Shown piece by piece: positions 38,485 through 47,983 of a DNA stretch of 64,000 nucleotides (its first letter is position 1; each line of letters begins with the position of its first letter). The position numbers and the translations under genes were made by a program. Source of the stretch: Salibacterium salarium (GTDB lineage: Bacteria; Bacillota; Bacilli; Bacillales; Marinococcaceae). The stretch covers positions 992,001-1,056,000 of the forward strand of contig NZ_JAUSUM010000001.1 in the NCBI RefSeq assembly GCF_030813635.1. The letters run 5' to 3'. Under the pieces are notes generated by a model that saw only the letters and a list, made by a program, of their open reading frames with translations, had not been told where the DNA came from and did no database searches.

Positions 38485-39429
38485 ATGGCTATAAAACGCA
38501 AAAAGATTTCGGTTATAGGCGGTGGATTTACCGGTGCTACAACGGCATTGATGAGTGCTCAAAAAGAATTAGGTGATGTTGTCCTAGTTGATATTCCGGA
38601 TATGGAAGACCCAACTAAAGGAAAAGCATTGGACATGCTTGAAGCGACTCCGGTAGAAGGTTCTGATGTGAATGTAATTGGTACTTCTGATTATAAAGAC
38701 ACCGCCGGTTCTGATGTTGTAGTCATTACAGCAGGGATCGCAAGAAAACCTGGCATGAGCCGTGATGATCTCGTGAACACGAATGCAAATATTATGAAGT
38801 CTGTCACGCAACAAGTCGTAAAGCATTCACCAGATTGCTATATTATCGTACTTACAAATCCGGCAGATGCGATGACATACACCGTGTTTAAAGAATCAGG
38901 ACTGCCAAAAAATCGTGTTATTGGCCAATCCGGGGTATTGGATACAGCTCGTTTCCGAACGTTCGTCGCACAAGAGCTAGGCATGTCTGTAGAGGACATT
39001 CAAGGTTTCGTTTTAGGTGGTCATGGAGATGATATGGTTCCACTTATCCGCTATTCCAATGCGGGCGGAGTACCATTGACAAAACTTCTCTCTCAAGAAC
39101 GTATTGATGAGATTGTTGAACGCACGAGAAAAGGCGGCGGTGAAATCGTTAAACTATTGGGTAACGGCAGTGCCTACTATGCTCCAGCTGCATCGTTAAC
39201 TAAAATGGTTGAAGCGATTGTAAAAGATAAAAAACGTGTTCTTCCGTCGATTGCGTATTTAGAAGGAGAATATGGTCAAAACGATTTGTACTTGGGAGTG
39301 CCGACTGTTCTCGGTGGAGATGGCATCGAAAAAGTAATTGAACTCGATTTGACAGAAGAAGAAAAAGCCGATCTTTCTAAGTCTGTGGATTCCGTGCGCA
39401 GTGTAATGGAAGCTCTTCCGAAAGATTAA
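38485..39429 (+). CDS. mdh: Malate dehydrogenase
   Basis: NAD-dependent malate dehydrogenase of the LDH-like group, 314 aa. Motifs: [14 protein letters not shown] (Rossmann), [15 protein letters not shown] (mobile loop Arg), and the catalytic His in [15 protein letters not shown]. The frame opens at 38467, but the ATG at 38485 follows GAAGGAGGAAAAC. It is third in the citZ-icd-mdh operon and precedes phoPR, as in B. subtilis. Confidence 0.97.
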   Translation: MAIKRKKISVIGGGFTGATTALMSAQKELGDVVLVDIPDMEDPTKGKALDMLEATPVEGSDVNVIGTSDYKDTAGSDVVVITAGIARKPGMSRDDLVNTNANIMKSVTQQVVKHSPDCYIIVLTNPADAMTYTVFKESGLPKNRVIGQSGVLDTARFRTFVAQELGMSVEDIQGFVLGGHGDDMVPLIRYSNAGGVPLTKLLSQERIDEIVERTRKGGGEIVKLLGNGSAYYAPAASLTKMVEAIVKDKKRVLPSIAYLEGEYGQNDLYLGVPTVLGGDGIEKVIELDLTEEEKADLSKSVDSVRSVMEALPKD

Positions 39430-39437
39430 AATGAGAT

Positions 39438-39472
39438 AAAGTCAGCTGTTACATTAAACAGCTGACTTTTTT
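39438..39472 (+). terminator. Intrinsic terminator after mdh
   Basis: AAAGTCAGCTGTT / AACAGCTGACTTT stem, 6-base loop, then TTT. Confidence 0.93.
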
Positions 39473-39556
39473 AAACAAACGCTATAGGGGATATAGAAAG
39501 AAATCGTAATCTTTACTGCCTAGGTGAAGGGGAACCTGGCTAGATGGAGGAAAAAC

Positions 39557-40261
39557 ATGTCTCAAAAACTGCTCGTTGTTGATGATGAAGAATCTATCAT
39601 AACGCTTATTTCATATAATTTAGAGCAATCAGGCTATGAAGTTGATACGGCAATGGATGGTCAGTCAGCCATAGAAAAAGCAAAAAGTTCATCTTATGAT
39701 TTAATAGTTTTAGATTTAATGCTTCCGGAGATTGATGGACTAGAGGTTTGCAGACAAATACGTCAAGAAAAAATAAAAGTACCGATTTTAATGCTGACAG
39801 CCAAAGACGAAGAGTTCGATAAAGTACTTGGTCTTGAACTAGGTGCAGACGATTATATGACAAAACCGTTCAGCCCAAGGGAACTTGTAGCACGGGTACG
39901 GGCTATTCTAAGACGGCTTGATTATGCCCCTGAAACCATACAAAATGATTTCAAAAGGGTTATCGGCCACCTAACAATTTATCCAGATAATTATGAGGTT
40001 TTTGTCAAAACAGAGCAGCTCGAGCTTACGCCAAAAGAATTTGAATTGCTTTTGTATTTATCAAATAATAAGGGTCGCGTACTGACAAGAGATCAATTGT
40101 TGAATGCAGTATGGAATTATGAATTTGTGGGAGACACACGCATAGTAGATGTCCATATCAGTCATTTACGTGAGAAAATTGAGCCTAATACAAAGAAGCC
40201 AGTTTATATAAAGACTGTAAGGGGACTTGGTTATAAGTTTGAGGAGCCGCCGTCTGCATGA
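39557..40261 (+). CDS. phoP: Phosphate response regulator PhoP
   Basis: OmpR-family response regulator of phosphate starvation, 234 aa. The receiver domain has DDEES and the phosphorylated Asp53 in VLDLMLP, Lys in MTKPFSP, and a C-terminal winged-helix DNA-binding domain (about 130-230) with LTPKEFELLLYL and VDVHISHLREKI. The frame opens at 39524, but ATG 39557 follows GATGGAGGAAAA. The 3' end overlaps phoR by 4 bases. Confidence 0.95.
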   Translation: MSQKLLVVDDEESIITLISYNLEQSGYEVDTAMDGQSAIEKAKSSSYDLIVLDLMLPEIDGLEVCRQIRQEKIKVPILMLTAKDEEFDKVLGLELGADDYMTKPFSPRELVARVRAILRRLDYAPETIQNDFKRVIGHLTIYPDNYEVFVKTEQLELTPKEFELLLYLSNNKGRVLTRDQLLNAVWNYEFVGDTRIVDVHISHLREKIEPNTKKPVYIKTVRGLGYKFEEPPSA

Positions 40262-42015
40262 TGAAATTTAGAACGAGACTGATTTTCGGTTTGTTAATCG
40301 TTACCCTGTTTGTAATGGCTGCTCTGGGGATATTAATTGGCCAATTACTAAAAGGGTTTTACGTGGAACAATTAGAGGAGAGACTTGGGAAGGAAGCTTC
40401 TTTGGCTTCTCTTGCTATAGAAGATGTGGAAGAAAATAATCGCCAGGAATTTGCAGAAGACATAATGAACCGTTTGGATGTACGTGTTACCGTACTAAAA
40501 GAAAATGGGGAAGTAGAAGCAGAAACAGAAGAAAAGGCGTCTTCCACAGAAGTAGACATAGATGTACCAGAATTTGAGGAAATAGATGAATCCGGCGGAA
40601 CAAGTATCCGTAATAGTGCAGCAACAGGGAATGAATTGTTATTCTATGCCGCTCCCGTCAACTTTGAAGATGACCAAGGTTATTTACGATTGGCGATGCC
40701 AGTTGAAAGGATAAAAGAAGTCAATCAACAAATTTGGATGTTCATTGCGATCAGCTTTTCGCTCGCCTTTATTGTTATTATGACACTTAGTTACCGCATT
40801 GCTAATCAATTAACGAGACCGATTGGTCAAGTGACAGATGTGGCAAATGAATTAGCAAAAGGGAATTTTAAAGCAAGAACATATGTAGGCAGTAAAGATG
40901 AAGTTGGTCAGCTAACCCGATCCATTAATATCTTGGCCTACAATCTTGATCAAATAACGAGCCGTTACCAAACACAGCAAGAACGGTTGGAAACATTAAT
41001 AGATAATATGGGAAGCGGATTAATTTTCATTAATGACCGCGGTGATATTACGTTAATCAACCAGTATTGCAAGGATATTTTTGATACGGATACAGATCAG
41101 TGGCTTCATCTTGTGTATCATAAGGTCATTGAAGACCAAACGTTAATAAAACTCATTCAACAAATATTCTTAACCGAAACGAAAGTCCGCCGCCAAGTTC
41201 AACTGAATTCAAGGTTAGAAGTTCATCACTATGATGTGTACGGAGCCCCCATTGTTGGGGAAAAAGAACGATTAAGAGGGATTGTGCTCGTACTGCATGA
41301 TATAACCGAACTGAAAAAGCTTGAACAAGTTAGAAAAGATTTTGTTGCAAATGTTTCACACGAATTAAAAACACCGGTAACATCGCTTAAAGGGTTTACA
41401 GAAACGTTGTTAGATGGAGCGATGGATGACCAAAAGGCACGAAAACAATTTCTAGATATTATTTGGAAAGAAGGAGACCGTCTTCAAGATTTGATTACTG
41501 ACTTATTGGAATTGTCCAGGATTGAACAAGAATTTTTCCAATTAAATTGGCAGTCTGTTGATGTCACAACGGCTTTCCAGGAAGTTGTAGATTTGCTTGA
41601 TCCACGGATAAAGGAAAAAGGATTAGAGTTTACTGTGAATAAACAAGAGAACTTGGTTATGGAGGGGGATACGGCACGGTTTAAACAAATATTGATAAAC
41701 TTAATGAATAACGCCATTGTTTATACACCGGAAAATGGGTATATTCATGCAGAAGTAATACAAGAAGGCATGTTTATCTTGCTTATCGTTCAGGACTCTG
41801 GTATTGGAATCAGTAAGGAAGAATGGCCTCGTATCTTTGAACGATTTTATCGTGTAGATAAAGATAGAAGCAGAAACTCTGGCGGTACAGGTCTAGGTCT
41901 TGCGATTGTAAAGCACTTAGTAGAGGCTCATAATGGCAGCATTGATGTGGAAAGTGAAAAAGATAAAGGAACAACCTTCAAGATATATTTTCCTGAAAAA
42001 CGGTTGAAGGAATAA
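40258..42015 (+). CDS. phoR: Phosphate sensor histidine kinase PhoR
   Basis: Membrane sensor kinase partner of PhoP, 585 aa. TM1 is about 9-30, an extracytoplasmic domain of about 125 residues follows, TM2 is about 159-181, then HAMP, a PAS domain (about 240-350), HisKA with the phosphorylated His368 in NVSHELKTP, and HATPase with NLMNNAIVYTPE and GGTGLGLAIVKHL. Two in-frame ATGs (40258 and 40261) overlap the phoP stop, so it is coupled. Length matches the Bacillus PhoR. Confidence 0.95.
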   Translation: MMKFRTRLIFGLLIVTLFVMAALGILIGQLLKGFYVEQLEERLGKEASLASLAIEDVEENNRQEFAEDIMNRLDVRVTVLKENGEVEAETEEKASSTEVDIDVPEFEEIDESGGTSIRNSAATGNELLFYAAPVNFEDDQGYLRLAMPVERIKEVNQQIWMFIAISFSLAFIVIMTLSYRIANQLTRPIGQVTDVANELAKGNFKARTYVGSKDEVGQLTRSINILAYNLDQITSRYQTQQERLETLIDNMGSGLIFINDRGDITLINQYCKDIFDTDTDQWLHLVYHKVIEDQTLIKLIQQIFLTETKVRRQVQLNSRLEVHHYDVYGAPIVGEKERLRGIVLVLHDITELKKLEQVRKDFVANVSHELKTPVTSLKGFTETLLDGAMDDQKARKQFLDIIWKEGDRLQDLITDLLELSRIEQEFFQLNWQSVDVTTAFQEVVDLLDPRIKEKGLEFTVNKQENLVMEGDTARFKQILINLMNNAIVYTPENGYIHAEVIQEGMFILLIVQDSGIGISKEEWPRIFERFYRVDKDRSRNSGGTGLGLAIVKHLVEAHNGSIDVESEKDKGTTFKIYFPEKRLKE

Positions 42016-42175
42016 TTCCTGTCACTGGATATCTTTACAAAAATTTAATATTTCCTCAACGATGGATTAACCTGTATCCATTACCATTATTATTGAACGG
42101 TTTCTTCTATCATGCTAATTAGTATTTGATCATCCCTTCAATACTAATTGGGTAGTCGGAACTACATCCCCTTTT

Positions 42176-42211
42176 AAGAACGAAAGCCTCCCCTTGGCTT
42201 TCGTTCTTTTT
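42176..42211 (+). terminator. Intrinsic terminator after phoPR
   Basis: AAGAACGAAAGCC / GGCTTTCGTTCTT stem with a 7-base loop, then TTTAC. Confidence 0.93.
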
Positions 42212-42266
42212 ACGTTTTTTAACCAGAGAATGTAGTACTGCTGTTTTAAGGTTTTCAAAAATAAGG

Positions 42267-42295
42267 GTGGAAACTTTTTCTATTTATAATATAAT
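42267..42295 (+). promoter_or_regulatory. Probable promoter for hflKC
   Basis: GTGGAA at 42267-42272, 17-base spacer, TATAAT at 42290-42295. The -35 is weak and the -10 perfect. Confidence 0.5.
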
Positions 42296-42342
42296 GAAAC
42301 GGGTTCACTTTTTCTCTCGGAGTTTGAGGAATTCGAAGCAAT

Positions 42343-43401
42343 GTGAAACTATTTCGAAAGAAAGTCGTAGAGAAAAAAGAAGGGGGTCACGCTGTGCTTA
42401 CTATCAAGCAAATTATACTAGGTTTCTTTTCGCTCATCGGCATGGCGATATTAGTTTTGTTTTTAATTACAGGCTGGTACACCGTCGATGAGTCTGAACA
42501 AGCTGCGCTTGTGACGTTTGGTGAAGTAAATGAAACGATAACAGAACCAGGCTTGAAATTTAAACTGCCATGGCCTATTCAAAAGGCCGAGATATTACCG
42601 GTTTCGACAAATACAACAAGTGTGGGATATGAAGCGTCGGAGGACGGAGAAGTTACAGAGTATGAAGATGAAGCGAAAATGATTACAGGAGATGAAAACA
42701 TACTATTTGTCGATCTTGTTGTACAATGGCGGATAACAAATCCGGAAGAATACTTATATAATGCACATAAACCGGATGATATTTTATATCAGGCTTCATC
42801 TGCTTCCTTACGTGGAGTGATTGGTAATTCCGAGGTAGATGATGTATTGACGGATCAAAGGGCCGAGATTGAAGAAACCGTTCTCGAATCGTTAACCGAG
42901 CTTATTGATCGGTATAAAATAGGGGTTACTGTTCTTGATGTAAAGCTTCAAGATGTGGAACTTCCAACAGAAAAAGTAAGAAAAGCTTTTACTGCTGTTA
43001 CTGATGCCCGGGAAGAACGTTTAACAAAAATAAACGAAGCTAATAAATATCGTAATAAGGAAAAAAACGAAGTAGAAGGCGAAAAAGACGCCATTATTTC
43101 TAGAGCAGAAGGAGATAGAACCGAACGAGTAGAACAAGCGCGCGGGGAATCTTCACGATTTAATGCATTGTATGAAGAATATGTTAATGATCCTGAAGTG
43201 ACAAGGCAGCGTCTTGTACTCGAAACATTGGAAGACGTATTACCGAATACGGAAATGTATATTATCGACAGTCAGCAGGATACCGTTAATTATTTACCGA
43301 TACGACCATTAAATCAAGAAAATGGACAGCCGACGATATCAGAAGATAACGTGGAATCTGAAAGTAACGCAGCGGAAGGGGATGAGTCAAATGAACAATG
43401 A
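42343..43401 (+). CDS. hflK: HflK, SPFH-domain modulator of FtsH
   Basis: An SPFH/band-7 protein, subunit of the HflKC complex that surrounds and modulates the FtsH protease. It is 352 aa: one transmembrane segment (about 21-45), the band-7 domain starting SEQAALVTFGEVNE, a long alpha-helical segment with Glu/Ala/Arg repeats (about 220-290), and an acidic C-terminal tail. Start ATG 42343 has a weak distant GAGG; a GTG at 42394 follows AGAAGGGGG and could be the real start. B. subtilis has no hflKC, so this is a lineage-specific addition between phoPR and polA. Confidence 0.9.
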   Translation: MKLFRKKVVEKKEGGHAVLTIKQIILGFFSLIGMAILVLFLITGWYTVDESEQAALVTFGEVNETITEPGLKFKLPWPIQKAEILPVSTNTTSVGYEASEDGEVTEYEDEAKMITGDENILFVDLVVQWRITNPEEYLYNAHKPDDILYQASSASLRGVIGNSEVDDVLTDQRAEIEETVLESLTELIDRYKIGVTVLDVKLQDVELPTEKVRKAFTAVTDAREERLTKINEANKYRNKEKNEVEGEKDAIISRAEGDRTERVEQARGESSRFNALYEEYVNDPEVTRQRLVLETLEDVLPNTEMYIIDSQQDTVNYLPIRPLNQENGQPTISEDNVESESNAAEGDESNEQ

Positions 43402-44329
43402 TAACAATGTATTTGATATGGATGAAAAACAATCCCCTGCTCCTTGGACAAAATGGATTCGTACTGGCATCATTATTATCGTCCTGCTGTTTCTTCTCAT
43501 CGTAGGTATTATGAACGTCTTTATTGTAAAACAAGATGAATACAAAGTGGTCACCCAATTTGGTGAAGTCGTGCGAATTGCTGAAAACCCAGGTTTAAGT
43601 GCAAAAATTCCTTTTATCCAGCAAGTCTCGTCGATTCCAAAATATCAAATGAATTATGATATTACTTCTGCTGAAATCAATACACTCGATAAAAAAAGAG
43701 TGCTCGTTGATAACTATGTCGTTTGGGGTGTAGATAACCCGCAAGCAATGATTTCTAATGCAAAAACAGTGGAGAATGCAGAATCGATTATGGCGAATTT
43801 TATTAATTCGGTGATTCGCTCTGAGCTTGGACAGATGAATTTTGAACAAATCATTAATGAAACGGATGAATCGGCAAGGGGCGACGTTAACGAAATGGTA
43901 GGAGAACGAGTCAATGAGCTTCTCGCAGAAGATAACTATGGTATTTCTGTAACAGATGTTCGTATGAAAAGAACAGATCTCCCTGAAGATAATGAGGAAG
44001 CCGTCTATCAGCGCATGATATCTGAACGTGAGTCCACAGCACAAGAGTATTTATCAGAAGGGGACGCCGAAGCGAATCGAATACGTGCTAATACAGATAG
44101 AGAAGTAAAAGAAACGATTGCCTCTGCTGAAGCGGATGCAGAGGAAATCATCGGGGAGGGGGAAGCAGAAGCTGCTGAAGTTTATAATGCAGCATTCAGC
44201 CGCGACCCTGATTTCTATGAATTATACAAAACGTTACAAACGTATGAAACAACAGTTGATGATGAAACAGTTATTGTGCTTCCGTCTGATTCTCCGTACG
44301 CCCGAATTCTTATGGGGTATGTTGATTAA
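43391..44329 (+). CDS. hflC: HflC, SPFH-domain modulator of FtsH
   Basis: Partner of HflK, 312 aa: a short hydrophilic N-terminus, one transmembrane segment (about 24-46), the band-7 domain with QDEYKVVTQFGEVV and the FtsH-modulator C-terminus DPDFYELYKTLQTYE typical of HflC. The frame opens at 43322; the ATG at 43391 has GGAAGGGG at proper spacing and overlaps the hflK end by 11 bases, giving translational coupling. ftsH itself is not in the window. Confidence 0.92.
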   Translation: MNNDNNVFDMDEKQSPAPWTKWIRTGIIIIVLLFLLIVGIMNVFIVKQDEYKVVTQFGEVVRIAENPGLSAKIPFIQQVSSIPKYQMNYDITSAEINTLDKKRVLVDNYVVWGVDNPQAMISNAKTVENAESIMANFINSVIRSELGQMNFEQIINETDESARGDVNEMVGERVNELLAEDNYGISVTDVRMKRTDLPEDNEEAVYQRMISERESTAQEYLSEGDAEANRIRANTDREVKETIASAEADAEEIIGEGEAEAAEVYNAAFSRDPDFYELYKTLQTYETTVDDETVIVLPSDSPYARILMGYVD

Positions 44330-44338
44330 ATAGATACA

Positions 44339-44368
44339 AACAGCCCTTACTGAGAGGGCTGTTTTTTC
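44339..44368 (+). terminator. Intrinsic terminator after hflKC
   Basis: AACAGCCCT / AGGGCTGTT stem, 7-base loop, then TTTTC. Confidence 0.93.
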
Positions 44369-44446
44369 TATAAGATGAGAGCTATGGTAAAATAGTTAAG
44401 CATGACATAACGGGAATAATTTTAAACAAAGAGAGGTGTTTTCTCT

Positions 44447-47071
44447 GTGGACAAGCTAGTATTAATTGATGGAAACAGTATCGCATACCGTGCGTTTTTT
44501 GCCCTGCCGCTCTTAAACAACGACAAAGGTGTCTATACGAACGCGGTATTTGGATTTACGCAGATGATTATGAAAATTTTAGAAGAAGAGGAACCAACTC
44601 ATATTCTTGTGGCATTTGACGCGGGCAAGACGACGTTTCGTCATGAAACGTATGGAGAATATAAATCGGGACGTCAAAAAACGCCGTCAGAGTTGTCGGA
44701 ACAGTTACCTGTACTGCGAGAAATGCTCACGGCATTTGATATTTCATATACCGAATTAAACAATTATGAAGCCGATGACATAATAGGAACATTGTCTAAG
44801 CGCGCAGAAGAGCAAGGTTGGGATGTAAAAGTATTTACCGGAGATAAGGACTTACTTCAGCTCGTTTCAGATAAAACGACGGTTGCCTTAACAAAAAAAG
44901 GAATCACAACGGTAGAAACATACGATAAGCAGATGATAGCTGATAAATATGGCATTGAAGCGATGCAAATTGTTGATATGAAAGGGTTAATGGGCGATAA
45001 CTCTGATAATATACCAGGTGTTCCTGGTATTGGCGAAAAAACGGCATTAAAGCTTCTGGCTGAGCATGGCAGTGTAGAAAAAGTATTGGACTCGATTGAT
45101 CAAATATCAGGAAAGAAAATGAAAGAACGTCTGCATGAAAATAAAGAGCAAGCGTTAATGAGTAAAGAGTTGGCGGTCATATTCCGTGAGACTCCCCTTG
45201 ATATAAAATTGGAAGATTTGAAGTACAAGGACTACGAGACGAAAAAAGTGACAGACTTATTTAAAGAACTCGAATTTCAATCACTCCTCGATAGATTTGA
45301 AAATGTAGAGGAAGAACAACAAGATTTTGAAGACTTACCTTTTGAGAAAGTGGAAGATATAAAAGAAAACATGTTCGAATCCCCGTCTGCACTTGTAGTA
45401 GAAGTACCGGATGAAAATTATCATAACGGGGATATATGGGGAATAGCTGTTGTCAATCAAACAGGGCGCTATTATATTCCATTGGAAACAGCGTTAGCTT
45501 CAGACGTATTCCGAATGTGGGCAAAAGATGAGACAAAAGAAAAATATATGGTTGATACGAAACGTGGAGTCGTTGCACTCGGTTGGAAAGGTATAGATGT
45601 AGCAGGTGTAACGCATGATATGCTCATTGCCTCGTATTTAATTGATCCGTCGATGTCCTCACACAACGTAGCAGACATTGCCAATAGAAAAAAGAAAAAG
45701 GTTGTCAACAGTGATGAAGCGGTGTATGGAAAAGGTGCGAAACGAACAGTACCGGATGAAGAAGCGTTAGCTGAGCATCTAATACGAAAAGGAGAAGCGG
45801 TTTTTACATTAAAAGATTCACTTGAAGAAGATTTAAAGAAAAACGAACAATATGAACTTTTCGCGCAGCTGGAGATGCCTTTATCGCTTGTCCTAGGACG
45901 GATGGAAACAACAGGTGTCCAAGTGGACAAAACGCAGTTGGAAAATATGGGAGAAGAATTGGATGCGAAACTGACAGAATTAGAAAAGGAAATTCATGAG
46001 TTGGCCGGAGAGACGTTCAATATTAATTCTCCAAAACAACTGGGTCCGATACTGTTTGAAAAACTGGAGCTTCCTGTTATTAAAAAAACAAAAACAGGAT
46101 ATTCGACATCAGCTGATGTGCTTGAAAAACTGGAAGATGAACATGAAGTGATTCCAAAACTCCTTTTATACCGGCAAGTTTCTAAATTGAAATCAACATA
46201 TGTAGAAGGATTGCTTAAGGTGGTTCGTAACGAGACGAATAAAATTCATACTATTTTTAACCAGGCTATCACACAAACGGGACGATTAAGTTCGACAGAA
46301 CCGAATCTACAAAATATACCAATTCGTTTAGAAGAAGGGAGGAAAATTCGAAAAGCCTTCATCCCTTCTGAAAAGGACTGGATTATTTTAGCAGCCGATT
46401 ACTCTCAAATTGAACTGCGAGTATTGGCGCATATCGCTGGAGATGAAGGATTGCTGGAAGCCTTTCAAAACAATAAGGACATTCATACCAAAACAGCGAT
46501 GGACGTGTTTCAAGTAACAGAGGAAGAAGTAACATCTAATATGCGTCGTAGCGCCAAAGCAGTTAATTTTGGCATTGTATATGGTATTTCAGACTATGGT
46601 TTATCCCAAAGTCTTGGTATTACAAGAAAAGAAGCACAATCGTTCATAGACAGTTACCTTGCTAGTTATCCAAATGTTAAAGAGTATATGGATAGTGTCA
46701 AAGAAGAGGCTCGTGAAAATGGTTATGTGACAACACTGTTACACCGGCGCCGTTATTTACCAGAGATTACGAGCCGTAACTTTAATATGCGTTCTTTCGC
46801 TGAACGAACGGCCATGAATACACCGATTCAAGGAACAGCAGCTGATATAATTAAAAAAGCCATGGTCGATGTCAGCGATGAACTGAAAAGACAGAATCTC
46901 GATAGCCGACTGCTTTTGCAAGTACACGATGAATTAATATTTGAGGTGCCTCCTGCTGAAGTAGAAATGATGAAACGGCTTGTACCGGAAATGATGGAAA
47001 AAACCATGACACTCGATGCCCCTATAAAAGCAGATGTTTCTTACGGGGATACATGGTACGACGCGAAGTAA
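44447..47071 (+). CDS. polA: DNA polymerase I
   Basis: Repair and Okazaki-fragment processing polymerase, 874 aa. The 5'-3' nuclease domain (about 1-295) has LLIDGNS-like start KLVLIDGNSIAYRAFF and DNSDNIPGVPGIGEKTA. The middle domain (about 310-470) lacks the DxE and other acidic residues of the 3'-5' exonuclease, as is normal in Bacillus Pol I. The polymerase domain has motif A DYSQIELRVLAH, motif B RRSAKAVNFGIVYG and motif C QVHDELIFE. Start is GTG after GAGAGGTG. An extended -10 TGGTAAAAT lies near 44383. Confidence 0.96.
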   Translation: MDKLVLIDGNSIAYRAFFALPLLNNDKGVYTNAVFGFTQMIMKILEEEEPTHILVAFDAGKTTFRHETYGEYKSGRQKTPSELSEQLPVLREMLTAFDISYTELNNYEADDIIGTLSKRAEEQGWDVKVFTGDKDLLQLVSDKTTVALTKKGITTVETYDKQMIADKYGIEAMQIVDMKGLMGDNSDNIPGVPGIGEKTALKLLAEHGSVEKVLDSIDQISGKKMKERLHENKEQALMSKELAVIFRETPLDIKLEDLKYKDYETKKVTDLFKELEFQSLLDRFENVEEEQQDFEDLPFEKVEDIKENMFESPSALVVEVPDENYHNGDIWGIAVVNQTGRYYIPLETALASDVFRMWAKDETKEKYMVDTKRGVVALGWKGIDVAGVTHDMLIASYLIDPSMSSHNVADIANRKKKKVVNSDEAVYGKGAKRTVPDEEALAEHLIRKGEAVFTLKDSLEEDLKKNEQYELFAQLEMPLSLVLGRMETTGVQVDKTQLENMGEELDAKLTELEKEIHELAGETFNINSPKQLGPILFEKLELPVIKKTKTGYSTSADVLEKLEDEHEVIPKLLLYRQVSKLKSTYVEGLLKVVRNETNKIHTIFNQAITQTGRLSSTEPNLQNIPIRLEEGRKIRKAFIPSEKDWIILAADYSQIELRVLAHIAGDEGLLEAFQNNKDIHTKTAMDVFQVTEEEVTSNMRRSAKAVNFGIVYGISDYGLSQSLGITRKEAQSFIDSYLASYPNVKEYMDSVKEEARENGYVTTLLHRRRYLPEITSRNFNMRSFAERTAMNTPIQGTAADIIKKAMVDVSDELKRQNLDSRLLLQVHDELIFEVPPAEVEMMKRLVPEMMEKTMTLDAPIKADVSYGDTWYDAK

Positions 47072-47083
47072 GGGGAGAGAACA

Positions 47084-47911
47084 ATGCCGGAATTACCGGA
47101 AGTGGAAACGGTCAGACGGACATTACAATCCTTAGTCCAAGGGAAAACAATACAAGAAGTAGCTGTGAGATGGCCGAAAATGATAAAAAAACCGGATGAC
47201 AGCGATGTTTTTCGGCTTCAACTGAATGACCAGAAAATTCACGACATTGGGCGGCGCGGAAAATTTTTGATGTTCTATCTTGATGACTATGTTCTCGTCT
47301 CTCATCTGCGGATGGAGGGGAAATATGAAATGGCAGATGGAAACGAGCCAGATAAACATACTCACGTTCGTTTTTTCTTTTCCGACGAAACAGAACTGCG
47401 CTATAAGGATGTTCGAAAGTTTGGTACGATGCATTTGTTTGTAAAAGGGGAAGAGGAAGCAGAACTTCCTTTAAAACAATTAGGACCGGAACCATATAAC
47501 GATTCCGTCTTTACGGGAGCTTATTTACAGCGTGTATGTGCGAAAACAAACCGAGATGTGAAAACGGTGTTGCTCGATCAACGTGCGATTGCGGGTTTAG
47601 GTAATATATATGTAGATGAAGCATTGTATCAAGCTGGTATTAGGCCAGACACGGTTGCATCGACATTATCTAAAAAACGAATAAATACGTTACAGAAAAA
47701 AATAACAGAAACGATAAAAGATGCCGTCGAAAAAGGAGGCAGTTCGGTCCGGTCCTATGTCAATGGAAACGGAGAAATGGGGATGTTTCAGCTTCAACTG
47801 AATGTATACGGACGACGAGGGGAACCTTGTTCGGTTTGTGGTAATGAGATTATGAAGACAGTGGTTGCTGGTCGCGGGACCCATTTTTGTCCCCACTGTC
47901 AACGAAATTAA
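47084..47911 (+). CDS. mutM: Formamidopyrimidine-DNA glycosylase MutM
   Basis: Removes oxidised purines such as 8-oxoguanine. The 275 aa protein begins MPELPEVETVRRTL, where Pro2 is the catalytic nucleophile and Glu3 the base; it contains the helix-two-turn-helix with AGLGNIYVDEALY and ends in a zinc finger CSVCGNEIM...CPHC. It starts 12 bases after polA with GGGGAGAG, so it is in the polA operon, linking two repair functions. Confidence 0.97.
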   Translation: MPELPEVETVRRTLQSLVQGKTIQEVAVRWPKMIKKPDDSDVFRLQLNDQKIHDIGRRGKFLMFYLDDYVLVSHLRMEGKYEMADGNEPDKHTHVRFFFSDETELRYKDVRKFGTMHLFVKGEEEAELPLKQLGPEPYNDSVFTGAYLQRVCAKTNRDVKTVLLDQRAIAGLGNIYVDEALYQAGIRPDTVASTLSKKRINTLQKKITETIKDAVEKGGSSVRSYVNGNGEMGMFQLQLNVYGRRGEPCSVCGNEIMKTVVAGRGTHFCPHCQRN

Positions 47912-47934
47912 AGAAATCGAAGAACACTGAGTGG

Positions 47935-47974
47935 GCTCCTCCCATATAGTATCGTAGAAAAAACAGGGAGGAGC
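47935..47974 (+). promoter_or_regulatory. Hairpin that sequesters the ytaF ribosome binding site
   Basis: GCTCCTCCC at 47935-47943 is perfectly complementary to GGGAGGAGC at 47966-47974, with a 22-base loop. The right arm is the Shine-Dalgarno sequence of ytaF (start codon at 47984). There is no T tract, so it is not a terminator. It may reduce translation of ytaF in the polA-mutM transcript. Confidence 0.55.
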
Positions 47975-47983
47975 TCATCTCCT

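Larger units (their letters stand above)
42016..42342. other. phoR-hflK intergenic region with inverted repeats
   Basis: About 325 bases without a gene. It holds an inverted repeat AATTAGTATT / AATACTAATT (42117-42126 and 42140-42149), a smaller ATGGAT / ATCCAT pair near 42062-42080, the phoPR terminator and the hflK promoter. Confidence 0.55.

Noticed and set aside
43595-44044. 149-codon minus-strand frame inside hflC
   Set aside because: Antisense shadow of a clear SPFH gene; composition is not protein-like.
45370-45860. Missing exonuclease residues in PolA as a possible mutation
   Set aside because: Loss of the 3'-5' exonuclease residues is the norm in Bacillus Pol I, so it is not an anomaly.
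45472-45930. 152-codon minus-strand frame inside polA
   Set aside because: Ser/Thr-rich antisense shadow of the Pol I middle domain.
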